From positions 180,260,437 to 180,324,436 of the forward strand of contig JARYHS010009186.1 of assembly GCA_031002005.1 (NCBI GenBank): DNA of 64,000 nt, written 5' to 3'. Position 1 is the first letter of the stretch. Every line of letters begins with the position of its first letter. The notes beneath the pieces were generated by a model that saw nothing but the letters and a program-made list of their open reading frames with translations, was not told the origin of the DNA and searched no databases. The translations under genes and the position numbers were made by a program. The DNA comes from Vandiemenella viatica. Taxonomy: Eukaryota; Arthropoda; Insecta; Orthoptera; Morabidae. Below are positions 1-13,500 of the stretch, in pieces.

Positions 1-1261
1 AATGAGGCACCATGGGTGACAGTTTTAACTAGGACAACGGTAGAATTTATTTCGAACCAGCTGTTACCCGGCATTTTCTACGCGTGATCTTTGAAATATA
101 TTGCTAGAACTGGATGCAGAACGTTGTACGTTACGGAAAAGGTGTCCCAAAAAACATGTAGTCGGGTTAATATGACGGGGAAGCCATCACCATATCATTT
201 TACCACTGAACATGTCTCATAAAGAGTTCCAATTAGTAACATGTTTAAAAACTGTAACAAACTAAGAGGGAGGGTGCTAACTGTAGGAGACCACCTATCA
301 CAGTTTCTCCGGAAGATTTTTGTCGTTTAAAATTTTTTCATTTTCTGGGGAAATGTTATGTGAATGCGGTTTTGCAAATAATGTTTTTGGTTTTGCTGTG
401 CTTTTAGGTAAACACAGAATAATAATCTGGCGCAGTGCAAAGTCTACATCTACACCATGTAATAAATTATGTCTGTGCTTGTAATTTATGAACAGATCAT
501 ACACAAACTAACTGCGAGAGAAACAAAGCCTGAGAAACCGATATAATATTACAGAGACTTACACACGCTATCTGTCACCAACGGTTTTAAAAAATTTTGA
601 GACAAAATATGTTATTTAACCCACCAATAATATCCTATGTATTTTCTAATGATGCATAGTTTTCCCTTTTTAAATTTCATCAAAAACTGTTTAGTCACTT
701 AGTCGTGAAAACGTGACATACAGAAGGAGTTACTTTAGAATTTGTAATATTAGTGCATATAAATATTCGTTTATTTTTCCACTGTTGTGAGGGAATAAAA
801 TTAGATGGAATGATTTTAAAATAATGTAAATGGTGTGGATTATTAAAAAGACTGGATATCGGTGTCTAGGAAGTATGGGAACATGTGATATGGTAAACTA
901 AGGGTAGCAAGAGAAGTTCCTTATACAGATGAAAATTATCTCCTCCACCAGTACCAGTAAGATAAAGAGATGGAAGTAGAGCTCTGTGGTTATTGAGGCC
1001 GGGAAGTTTCCAGCCAAGTGAGACTGGCTGGGGGCAGGTCAGAAACGGCGCTTCCAGATCACCGACCCTTCCTGCTGCTCACGTGCAACCGGCAAGACCG
1101 GCTCCCCGGTCTGTAAATTGCACGTCTCGGCAGCTCCGAGCAGAATCGGCAAATACCTCTGGACACGAGAAAAACGAAGCAAACTCTAATAAACGGGAAA
1201 TATGCTGCGGCGTGGTAGAGGTCGATGACCGGGGAAGCCCTGCCGGGTGGCGAGGCGCGGC
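1..1261. other. Upstream flank, no gene seen
   Basis: AT-rich DNA with only short open frames that show no family resemblance. The last 250 bases become GC-rich as the promoter of the multi-domain CSP gene is approached. A long open frame here (993-1448) is a by-product of that GC-rich stretch and overlaps exon 1 in a different frame. Confidence 0.6.
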
Positions 1262-1268
1262 TATAAAG
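1262..1268 (+). promoter_or_regulatory. TATA box of the multi-domain CSP gene
   Basis: TATAAAG preceded by GC-rich sequence (GCGCGGC), 50 bases upstream of the ATG at 1318. Transcription would start near 1288-1297, giving a 5' UTR of only 20-30 bases. The same TATA-to-ATG layout is seen at the two CSP genes on the other strand, which supports it. Confidence 0.8.
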
Positions 1269-1317
1269 ATGAGCTCTCCCTCCAGCAAGTGGACACTGAG
1301 CACCAACCACCATCACC

Positions 1318-1531
1318 ATGAGACGCACAGTAGCGGCTGCAGGAGCGGTGGCGGCACTGGTGGCGGTGTGCACCCTCGCCGCCCCCGCACAGGACAATTA
1401 CTACTCCACCAAGTACGACAACGTCAACCTGGACGAGGTGCTGGCTAGCGACAGGCTGACCAACAGCTACTTCGAGTGTCTCATGGCAGACAACGACAAG
1501 CCGTGCACCGCGGACGCGAAGTACCTCAAAG
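1318..1531 (+). CDS. Multi-domain CSP exon 1: signal peptide and N-half of domain 1
   Basis: Encodes 71 residues plus the first base of codon 72. Residues 1-24 form a secretion signal: two Arg, then an Ala/Val/Leu-rich core, with likely cleavage after Ala-Pro-Ala before Gln-Asp-Asn. The mature start carries the CSP hallmark TKYDNVNLDEVL, then Cys-X8-Cys (ECLMADNDKPC) and DAKYLK before the splice. The ATG at 1318 is chosen because it is the first after the TATA box and opens directly on the signal peptide. The donor GTATTT is weak, unlike GTAAGT at most other exons. Confidence 0.9.
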
Positions 1532-4500
1532 GTATTTATATCTGCAGTCTGATGTAGCGTGTTTTTGATGATTTAAGGCCGATTCACACTTGCAATCAGA
1601 TTGGGTCAGCAGTGCTGGATCTAGGGGGGAAGAGGTCAAACCGGGGTGCTTGCTCCGGGCGGCAACTTCAGGGGGACGGCAAAAGGTGGTAAATCGTAAA
1701 TTCTTGTGGTGGTTACTTTTTTTTTAGTTCTCCTGTCCCGAGCGGCAATTATAGAGGGGCGGCAAAATCGTAGAATAGCTCTATACTACCCTGGCGGCAA
1801 ATTCATATTTGAAAGGACGGCAGTCTCAAGTTTTTGTCCCGGCTTGGGAAAATCGTAGATCCGCCACTATGGGTCAGATTAACAAAATCACAATACATGT
1901 AAGTAAATGGGAGCATTTTCACTGTTCGGTCCGGTCAGGTCAGGGCAAGGTTGCGCCACCTGGCCTAACCTGAGCTAGTCCGCTAGTGTGTAAGTGCAAT
2001 AGTTAGATCAAATCAATATTGTTGACAAACGCCTCGTAGCTTTCAATGTTGGATGATTTTACTAGTAGAAATATTGCAATTCATCTCACAAAACTGTACT
2101 ATAGACAGAGATCGTAAAAAAGGTAAACAAATTGAAATATGAAATTGCACAGTATTACCCAAAAAGTAGAATTATCGCAAAAAATTGATTATTTCATATT
2201 ATTATTATATACGTGTTTTTCATGCCGGAAGTATTGAGAGTTCGATTCATTGTTCTTTTTTGCTTGTTAAAAATCGACTACTTTGATAAAATGAACGTAA
2301 AAATTGAAGGTTTAAACAATAATGGGTCAAAAATATGATTTGACCTGATCGCTAGTGTGACTGTTACTAGCGAAATCCTGATCTTATCTGAGTTGATCTG
2401 ACTTGACCTGACTTGTATGCTAGCGTGAATCGGACTTTGGTTTTCATTGAAGCCCGCACGCTATTAAAATGAAATTCTGTAACCGCTTCACCATAACTTT
2501 CTACTAAATATTTCACTATGTGGTACTGAGAAAGATATTATTACCCTATTATTAATTACGTGCGTATAGACCCAGTTGTATCACGCGCTGCTTTTATGAT
2601 TCGCCATTCTGATCTCATCTTTTCATTTTCTCTCAATAATACATCTTTGTTTCTTCAGTCTACTTGGTTCCTGGTACCGTTGGAACATCATTCTGTGGTT
2701 ATACTATCCATATGTTGATATTTGGATTTTATAGTTTCTTTTCTAAACCTTCGGAAGTGTCCAATTGTGTCCTCTCTACGTCCTTTCAGATGTTGGATCA
2801 ACTGTATACTCCTCCAAGTATTCCATGGTCTTATGTGTAAGCCTTGTTGTCTTGATCGTGTCCGTATAATTTTAATCTTCCTTTCTGATGCCTGCTGCAA
2901 GGTTAGATAGTTTCTTTGCTACTTTAAGGAATGCACTCTTTGAGCTGAGAATTTCCTCATGATCTTTAGTTCTTCTTTCAGGATGTTATCCTCGCCGTCT
3001 TTTCTGTTGAGTATCAGAACTTCTGATTTATCACTATATCGTAGTATCGAATCTTTGCAGTTATTGACAGGCATCTTTGTTATAGATGTTGCGTAAGATC
3101 TCTTGAGTTTCTATAGGAGAACTCTCTCCGCTTCCTTAGTCTATTGTATTCGTTTCCAGAACACAGTATGTATTTTTTACGGCTTTACGTTTCGTCAACA
3201 TCGACTTTATTATAAACGGGAAAGGACTGGGGATAAAAAAGGGAACGGAATTCGGCAATGATCTTTTGGAGAAAGTGTCACAGCATTCTGTAGTGATTTT
3301 GAGAAACAGTGGAAAACTGAAATCTGGATGGCCGGAAGAGGATTTGATCTTGCTTTCCTCCCGAATGCGAGGTACAGCGCTACCGCTCGCCCATCGTCTC
3401 GATCATTACATGTAATTATCATATATCTGTAGACTGTACATTAAAATTACTCTTAATAACTGTCGAAAAATTGGCGAGTTTTAATCATCATCACGATTTT
3501 ATCAAACTAATTCGATGTTATTGTTGGAGTAATTATTTATGATGCTGTTGCAAAATCTATCTACGGGTCTCAGATCAGAGTATCTTGAAGTTTTCACGTT
3601 TTTTATCATTTAATATTTTACTTCTCTCGGTGACTTAAATTAATTAGTTGGCTTCTACAGGACTTATTTACGTTGGATTATTTTGACATTTAGTGTGTAT
3701 AGGATGATAAAAGTATTTTTACAGCTGTCCATACCAATAGGTACCGAATGGATGGAGGTCAATGACATTAAGGAATTAAATTCGCACGCTTAGTAGATTT
3801 TAGGAGGGGTGAAATTTAACATCCTTATTCTGTTAGTTTTCTTCCTATTACCACAATCTGTTAGTATCCTTCAGAAACAGCTCAACCCTTCATCCGAATA
3901 CTTTATGGAATACAGAGAAGTGTTCTTGAATACAAAATACATTGGTCTCTTGTATCGGAATTAACAGGGACAATAAAGTAAGTAATAAAATCCCTTTATA
4001 GTTATTATATGTTATATTTGTAACATAACTATGTCCAGGGCCACAATATATTTATGCCATAATCTTGGTTGGACGGTTCCTAATGTTTGCAGAATGTTTT
4101 AAACACCTCCGATCTTATTTCTTCGATCGCGAATTTGTTTGTTATTGAATTTTTGTTGTGCAGGTGTATCGTGGAAGGTTTAGTACGGTTTCAAGGCATC
4201 TGTGTTATATCATTTGAAGCATTAAAATATTTTATTTGTTTGCGATTCCGCACACTCGTCACTCGTAAAGGATCGCTGATAATATAACATATTCGTAGTT
4301 CCTTTTACATTGTATTCCTGTTTATCAAGATTGCATATAGATATATAACTATGATTACTCAATTTTCCTTAATTATTATTTCGATGCAGAGACAATACAC
4401 TAGCCAAATATTAGTATTTTGTCAATTGCAATGATTGTTTAAGGAGATTTGCGACGCTCCAGGCTAGCCCAGATCATCACTGGGTGTCAGTTATGATGAT

Positions 4501-7500
4501 GTTTCTTTAATGTAGGGTTGTGACATCCCGGACTAGCCCACGTCATCACGGGGTGCTAAAGGCATCAGAATACCTCGTCACCCTAAGGGGAAAGGAACTG
4601 GGAAAATGAAACGAGTTCAACCTATTAAGGAAATCATTCCAGTGTTCACGATGATCAGTTTCGGAGACCATTTCCACCATAATAGTCAAATAGTTTATGA
4701 CGGTAAAATTTAAACATAAATATTGCTAACGAAAAGAACACCGCCAGGTTTTGTTTCCAAACATTCATAATTTGTCTGCGAGAGAAACAAAGTCAGCCTG
4801 CTGTGAAAATGTTAATAGAGCGATCTATCCACAACTTTTGGAATGTTTGTTGGTGTTTTCAATCTTCAGACAAAAACTATACAATTTGTTTGAAAGTATA
4901 TTGTTCACTTATGTCATCAGTTAACATAATGGATACTTTTTACTCCAAGTAGTTATATATTCCCCAAGAAATGTAGCACAGAGGTGATTTATACAGTGTC
5001 ATCATCAAAAAATCTATTTTATGGTAGTGAATCACCGAGCGTGGTGGTGTAACGGATAGCGTTCTGGCCTCGCATTCGGGAGGACGGCGGTTCGAATCCC
5101 CGTCCGGGCATCCAGATTTGGGTTTTCCATGGTTTCCCCAAATCACTCCAGGTGAATGCCGGGATGCTTCCTTCAAAAGGCCATGGCCGAATTCCTTCCC
5201 ATTCCTTGCCCCCATCCTTTCCCGTCTCTAAAGACCACGTTGTTAAAAAGGGACGTTAAACTGTTACAAAAAAAAAAAGGTAGTGAATCATGGACTTTAG
5301 GAATACAAGAAAGAAAGAAAATTGAAGCATTTATAATGTGGTGCTACAGAAGAAAATTAAGTGGACAGACAAAGTAAAATGAACGAGTATTGGAAATGAT
5401 GGGCGAGGAAAGATGTTTGTGGAAGCAGCTGACAGAAAGAAGAGACAGGCTGGTAGGTCATATTTTGACACATGCTGAATTGGTTGATTTGTTAGTGAAG
5501 GGAGTAGTCGAAGATAAGAACTGTAAAGGAAGGCAGAGATTAGAATATATAAAGCAGATGATTGAGGACGTGGGTTGTAATGGGTTTGTAGAGATGGAAT
5601 GGTTAGCACAAGATAGGATGGGATGGGGCATTGTATCAAAGCAGTCGAAAGACTGATGACAGAAAAAAAAGAAGTAATTATTGTTTTTAACCTTGAATAG
5701 GTTACAGTTATCTCATATATATAGTAATCGTTTAATTTTGGCCTGACCTTTTATGTGCGGTGACGATGAGTTAGAATTATTCAAACTTTTAGCGATACTA
5801 TTATGCATTTTATTTGGTAATTTGTATTAGTGAAAAAGAAAACAAAAAAGCTTTTCAAACACGCGCCAGTAAGAGAGATTCGGTAGCAATACCGACGTGT
5901 GATCTTCAGAAGTAAGGCTGGTAGAAACAAATAACCTACGCAAGAGCATTTGAGACATTTACATACTACCTCAATTCAGATTGTAACAGGAGAAACCTAG
6001 AAAGAGAAAAATGTGAACAGATTTTCTTAATATCCTGCCTGTTTATGGATGAGTTTACACCAATGATACAGAATCTTCAGCGTATGTTGTTAAATTAAGC
6101 AAAGTGTATTACAACAGCATGACAAACTTGTTATTTCGGTTTATTCGATTTCTGGTGTTATATAAAATTAAAAGTTTGTCAGTTTACTCTCTAAACAAAC
6201 TATGCAACTGCTAAGATCAACAGACAGAATTTCAATTTCATTTACCTCTGTACATGCCACAGAGAAAAGTCACAATATACAGTCATAGAATTTCCGTACC
6301 GCTGATGTGATACTTCGTTCCCTAGTTCCTTCCATGCAGCTGCCAGGTTTCGCGACTTTCAAGAATGCAAGTGGGACATTATATCAGTAGTTTTGGCAGT
6401 GATTTTGCACTCCTCCCGTTGTGGTGCTATTGTTATTAGAATATGTATACAATTACTCGTTAAATTTGCTTCTCAGAAATAGCCTAAAGTAATTGTTTAC
6501 GGAACTGAATTATAATCTCTATTTTTTTTTTTTTTTAACAGTTTAACGTCCCTTTATAACAACGTGGTCTTTAGAGACGGGAAAGGATGGGGGCAAGGAA
6601 TGGGAAGGAATTTGGCCATGGCCTTTTGAAGGAAGCATCCCGGCATTCACCTGGAGTGATTTGGGGAAACCATGGAAAACCCAAATCTGGATGCCCGGAC
6701 GGGGATTCGAACCGCCGTCCTCCCGAATGCGAGAATTATAAACTCAGTAGAGGTTTTGTCTTGTTGTGAAGTCACGAATGATTTGTTCAGGAGACTCTCG
6801 CTCTATTACCCCTTCCTGGTGGCAGAGTAACTGCAAACTGGTAATCTTAAGAACTGACAATTGCGAGAATTAGACAAGAATAGATCTAAAAATTGCAAGG
6901 AATATTGTGTAGTCGCGATGGGGTGAACTGAAGGCAACAGTATTCTAGGAGGTATAGACTACTAATTGTGGACAGCGTTGTATAACGTTTTCCACCTCTT
7001 AGTGAATTTATTGAATGTATGTGTAAAATTTCAGACGTGATAAACAGTGATTATATAAAAAATAAAATAAAATGAATATATACGGGTTTTTTTTATATAT
7101 TCAGTCTTCAGCATTGTTTAGGGCATGATACAAAGAGTGATTTAATACTGGGAACATAGAGTCGCAGCAGGCTACAAAACCCTGAAAAAAGTGTCGGACG
7201 TAGGACCCCGCCCATGTAAGACAGGCAGCATTCATCGGTATCGCGGTTGTTAGGGGAGACGTGGATAGTGTTCACTGATCAGAAACGCTAATCAACAGTG
7301 CGACACACACAGATGCGCGAAGGGAAGGTATACATTGTGGAGATCTTGCTTTAACTACATTTTTCAGGGCTTTGGGGGCTACTGTGACTTTATGTTCCCT
7401 GTATTATATCACACTCTGCACCCTCTCTTAAACGATCCTGTGTTTGAACCATTTTTTTTAAAAAATCCTATATAATTGATATAATATTAAGCTATTCATA

Positions 7501-10500
7501 GCCGGAATACAAATTAGTTTTCTTTTGCAGAGGTAGTCCCAGACGCGTTGACTAACGGCTGCAGTAAGTGCAGGCCCAACCAGCGGGAGGGAGCGGAGAA
7601 GGTGATCAAGCACTTGGTAGACAACAAGCCAGAGATGTGGAAGAAGCTGGAGGCCAAGTACGACCCCGAAGGGCAGTACAGGAAGAGGTACCAGGCAGAG
7701 TACCAGAGGATGAAGGAAGGAGGTAGCAGCGACAGGGACTCCTACTCCAGCAAGTACGACAACGTCAACGTGGACGAGGTGTTGGCAAGTGAGAGGCTGC
7801 TCAGCAACTACTATGAGTGTCTCATGGCGAACACCGACGAGAAGTGCACGGCAGACGCCAAGTACCTCAAGGGTAAGTGTCAATAACTTTAATTTAATTG
7901 AATAAATAGTATATAAGTTATAATTAACGTTTGAGAACCGGGACGAGCAATTTGTATCTTTATTAAATTTCCGGTTACGTGCAATGCAATCATCTTGCAG
8001 GTAGACACACAGCCAGCTAATACCATATGTAGGTGTTTCGCCTCAGTAGCTGGGTAGGTATCAACCTGCACAAATCACCAAGCTCCTTTGAATGCGTTAA
8101 GAACATAGTGTTTTATTAATAACTTTCGGTGCTTTACATTATAAAATATGTAAATATTAAATGAATATGTTGTCATGTTTATAAAATTAAATATAGAATG
8201 ACATAAATTGGTGTGTTATATTTATATAGTGTATGTATGGTGAGAAAGTGGTGCTAGGAATTTGAGGTAAATATCTTAGTATTGGGCTTAAACGTCCACT
8301 GCTTCAATATATTTTCTTGTATCCCGTTTCCGATCACTTTTGTTAATTGTCGCTATCGGTTTCTCGTTGATGTTTTTTCTGCCTGCTCGACAGCAAGTCA
8401 CATTATGTTTGTACAAACATTACTGAAGGGTTGTAAAGATTCAAGGAGTAGTCAAGATATTTAACTGGAGATCGAGAAGTCCCCGCTTCGAATCCCGGTC
8501 TCAGATGCAATTTTTACACTCTTAAAACTGACCATGTTTATGTGCAGTGCGCTAGGAAGATACGTGTTTTTGTACAGCACTTAAAACTGTAGGTTAGTAT
8601 TACTGGGTGGGGCTACACTTAGTCACTATAGAGCCGCACTTCGTAACAAATCAAAACGTTATTATTTATGGGGTAGAACTGTCCTTTCATATCTCCCGGC
8701 CAAATTTTTATACTTCTTACTTAAGAAGTTTATATTACAGAAAAATTGTGGACCTGAATAATTCAATTACTAGAAGAAAAATTTATATATGCAACAACTA
8801 CTTGATTTCCAGGTACTTTCAGAGTTTCATTGGACCTACTCCACTTGGTTTAGTCAACAGTGTCATAAAACATTAAAACAATTAGGTTATACCACCAAGA
8901 CTCAATTACTGCTTCTGTTAATATTTAAAGACGAAGTTTGTTTTTCAATTCTGAGCTTCAGTGATTTAAAAACGTATTTTGCTGAATAAGTAGCATTTCA
9001 TAATTAGGTGCTCCATACGAAAAAAGAAACCCATTTGCTAGTTGCTATTTAGTTTTCAACACTTTCATTTTACAGGAGAGGATTTTATTTGAACATTACT
9101 ATACAGCGGACTAAAATTTTTCGTCCAACACTGGAAGCTACTGAAAACAATTTGTTCCAGTAAAGACAGAAACGTAGAATTACCATTTGCTGTTGTGTAA
9201 GCTTGCTTGTTAACGAAGACACATTTAAGGCCATAAACTGAACCGTAATTGTTTCGGTTTAAAGTATGATCCTAATAAAAGAACATTTTGCAAATAGCTT
9301 CTAAGCCGCTTAAAAATGTTGGGTTGAACGCAGTGTTCCAGCTGTTTTTTCCTTGCAGTTTCTTAACAAAATACAGTTGTTATTAAATAATGCCCATAAC
9401 ATTAAAATGTTGTAATGTAGTAAATATTTCTTAGTTTACTGTAGCTACGATATCTCTGGACATATAGTACGACAAAATATCTATCACAAACGAACATAAA
9501 TAACATGAATCAAATTATGATTAATATTATAATATTGAACTTTTGAACGCTTTACTTTTTTAGTTGTTGCTTAGCTAAATAGAACTGTTATTAAATAGTA
9601 TTTATTACTTAGCTTTTGAAATAACATCTCTGGTTGCATTTAGTCCGGTCGGAACATTAAGACACAGTGACAGCAATAGCCTTTAATACACATGGATAAT
9701 ATCAAATAAAATTGGATTGGTAAATAAACGTCATGTTAGGCATACGATTCATTAGTGAACAAAGTAAATTGTACAGTGAAAGTTGATTAAAGCGAATCCA
9801 ACAGCATTAAAAATCGATATGAAATCTTTCACAAGGATATCAGATCACCAATCCAGTAAGGACAGCAATTGTGCAAGCCTACCATTTCGATAACAACAAG
9901 ACCCATTACACTGTCCCCAGAACTGAAACGAATGGTTAATGGATCAAAGTAAATTATTGTTTCAATTAGCCATTTTGGGTGAGTCATATTTATCAGAAAC
10001 AGTTATGCTAAGATATTTAACATAGAATTTTTCTGAGTCCGTTACGTTAAGTATTTGTGAAAGGTTCTAAATTCTCGGCGGAAGGAAAGGAAAAATGAGG
10101 CTACAACTATTTTAAGTAGTGATTTCTATTAATTTTCCGGTGTTTAACGATGATACCGTTGGTTTCAGAGGTCCTACCTGACGCCTTAACGACAGGATGC
10201 ACGAAATGTAATGCAAAACAACGCGAGGGGACAGAAAAAGTTATCAAATACTTGATAGACAACAAGCCAGACATGTGGAAGAATCTGGAGACCAAGTACG
10301 ACCCTGAAGGGCAGTACAGAAGCAAGTACAAGTCGCAGTACGAGAAGGTGAAGCAGATGTACTCGAGCAAGTACGATAATGTGGACCTGGACAAAGTATT
10401 GACGAGCGAGCGTCTACTTAACAACTACTACGAATGCCTCATTTCGGAAACTGATGAGAAGTGCACAGCAGAATCAAAGTACCTCAAAGGTAAGTTCAAC

Positions 10501-13500
10501 CACCTGTGTGTTTCCAGTAACAACAGGAGAACACACCTCAACTTTAAAAAGAATGGAGCATCTATAAGTAATGTCTGTGTGTGTGTTGTGTTTTTTTTAT
10601 AATTTTTATTTTCTGTGTATCTGAAGCAGTAGAACCTTGATCAATTTTTTGGTGGAAGCCTATAATTTTCGAAGTAATCGTATTTTTTAGATGACACGCA
10701 TGTAACTGTAACACATTGAATTTACTTCTTGATTAAATTATGATTTTCATAAAAACTTCTCGGGTTTCAAGCCGCGTCAAAATTGAGCCGTCTGGCGCTA
10801 TATAAAAGACTACCGTGCAGCAGACTTCAGTAATGTTAAGCGGGGGCTTGACAATGGAAGCAGTGCAAGCTTCCGAAACGTCGCCAGACGGTTCAATTTC
10901 GACGCGGCTTGAAACCCGAGAAGTTTTTATAAAGCATTGCCGCCGTGAGAACGTACATAGTTATCTATGATTTTCATGCTTGCTTACCCAGGAAGTTTTG
11001 TATACCAACCATTTTTCAAAATAAGGAACCACTCCCTCTTCAGTCAAAACACTCACATTGGATTTTTCAAAAAATAAAATTGAAACTCGAGAAGTTTGTG
11101 ACATTGTGTGATTTATCAGTCCATAGCATTTTAAATTCACCTGGACACTAGCGTCCAACAAGTTTCTTAATTCATTGCTCCTGTGACTAGGAAAAGGAAA
11201 CAGTTTTTCCATTTAACAAACTAATATCACGTTGGTCTAATTTTCTCAATACGCTTTGCTACGATATGATTTGGTATGGGATACTGTGATCAATTGAAGA
11301 TCGCTACTCCTCAAATAGTAAAAATTAAAAGCTAATGTAATGTTTCATTCACAAGAAATTTCTTTTATTATTGTTTATAACTACATTATTACCAGCATAT
11401 ATTAATTACATTGACATTTAAGGGATGAGAGAAAGAACTATGCATGTTCTGTTTAAAGAAAATAACTACCATGTACCATAAAATTTATTGCGGTATCGTT
11501 TTGGAATGGTATCGACCAAACTCGCTCGAAATCCCAGGAGAATTTAATGATTTAACGAAATGCAAAATACGAGGTCTCATAAACGCTGCCACGATTGTGG
11601 TATCTCATGCATTATCAGAAGTGTGACTGGCCTTAAACATTTATTTATTCCTTACATTCACGCCACTTGATAAATATTTTTAACATATTTATTACGGATG
11701 TACTCAGTATTACATTTTCATTTACTGTTAAGGCAAAAAGTTGACGTTTTTTAGTAGTGTAAAAGGTTTAATAGGCATTGTTGAAGAAATAATCTCGTAT
11801 TTCATCTTCAGACTCGGACATAGTGAATATATTCGAGCTTGAAAACAACAATTCTATCATGATGGGTAAAAGGAGTATAAGTCACAATTTCTTGCTATTA
11901 ATTTATTTTTACCATAAATAAAAGTCTATCATCTGAATATATGTATTAACAGTACAAGTCAATGCTGAGTATTTTTCCTAACAATTCAACATTGAACCTA
12001 TTAGTATAAATCGATTCGCATTTTATCCGGTCTGTAAAAGGAGTATAAGTCAGTTACATAATTATATTGACTTCTTGTACGATAGAATTATTATGAAAAA
12101 AGAAAGTCCTGATATATTATTTCAAGGCAGTTTATCAAACTCTAATTGGTGATACCTTCCAATACTTTCCCGCTGTTAATGTGAAGCAATTAATTTCTGT
12201 ATGTTATCATATATAACAAATGGATAAAAATCATACTTATGTAGTACTATGCCCGAATTTCAATCGATCATGTCATCAAAAAATAGAAACATAACTTTAA
12301 CTGCCCTACACCCGAAGCGTCTCCCTGTAAATGAGTTGACGTGCAGTTCGAAGAATTAAAGTGCCCTTTATTCATTGTACTTCAATTTACTATCCGGTTC
12401 GGCGTTTCTGCAGCAATAATGTACGTTGTAATAAAGCATGATGAAACAGTTGTAATTGCAGTCTTTTGTAATGATGTCCGATAATGGCTGTGTGTGTTGT
12501 ATTTTAGAGGTGCTACCCGACGCTCTGGCTACTGGTTGCAGCAAGTGTCGACCGAACCAGCGCGAGGGCGCAGAGAAGGTCATCAAGTACCTGATAGACA
12601 ATAAGCCAGACATGTGGAGGAGGCTGGAAGCAAAGTACGATCCGCAGGGGCAGTACAGACAGAAGTTCCAGGACGAGTACAAGGCGATAAAGGAAGGCTA
12701 CTACTCCAGCAAGTACGATAACGTCAACCTGGACGAGGTGCTGGCGAGTGAAAGGCTGCTCAAAAGCTACTACGAGTGTCTCATGGCGGACTCCGACAAT
12801 CCTTGCACGGCGGACGCAAAGTACCTCAAAGGTAGGTATCCACAGTTTCTCCAGATGAAAGTCCTATCGTAGTGATATGTATATGGTGACTTCTTTCCCT
12901 ATTGAGGCTGAGTAATTTCTCATCCCACCTTTACTTCAGCTCTGGAAAACCATCGTATACTATCTTAGACAGTAATCCAAATAGTCTTAACGTTGCGGTG
13001 ATGTGCGGATGCTATTTCCTTTCTAGAATGTTCTGTATGTGATAATTGTATACAGTTATAATATGGTATATGCATATTAGTTGAATATTTAGTTTTTTAA
13101 CGAAAAGTAAGCTATCATTTTTAAAACTCTTTATAAAATTTGCGAGGAAATGATAAACAAAGTACGTGCCGTAGCCAATACATAAGGTCTCCATGACAAC
13201 TTATCGGTGAGGTTTAACTGGTGTAGTTTTTCGCTTAGGTCTTTGGTACAAAATGTGGTTATTAGGAATCATGGAGCACCACCTCTACTACCCTGGCTGG
13301 ACCAAATGTCGCATGAACGAAATATAGCCCTTAAAAATTCCTGATGGCATTGGATTTCATCCCGGTACCTGAATTCTCAAAGCAATAGCCGTAACTACGG
13401 AGTTACTAGACTGTTCGTAGTTTTATTAGCATCGCAGTTTTATCGAATTATTTCGACGCTACTTTCAGTTTTTGTAGAGTCACTTAAAGTTCAAGCATAA

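Larger units (their letters stand above)
7531..12790 (+). repeat. Segmental duplication, copy 1 (exons 2-4 with introns)
   Basis: Coding and intron sequence match 16813-21155 in the same order and orientation, nearly base for base over long stretches (for example around 7875-8100 against 17157-17380, and 11400-11640 against 19780-20010). Homology starts at or inside the type A exon and stops inside the type C exon, near 12790. Flanking introns do not match. Confidence 0.88.

Noticed and set aside
993..1448. 151-residue open frame over the promoter and exon 1
   Set aside because: It runs across the TATA box and exon 1 in another frame, is rich in Arg/Pro/Ser from GC-rich DNA, and shows no domain.
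5035..5110. tRNA gene calls at the SINE heads (also 23764, 47919, 57910, 60847)
   Set aside because: A and B boxes are present, but the sequence continues into a shared non-tRNA body with poly-A tail and target duplications, so these are SINEs.
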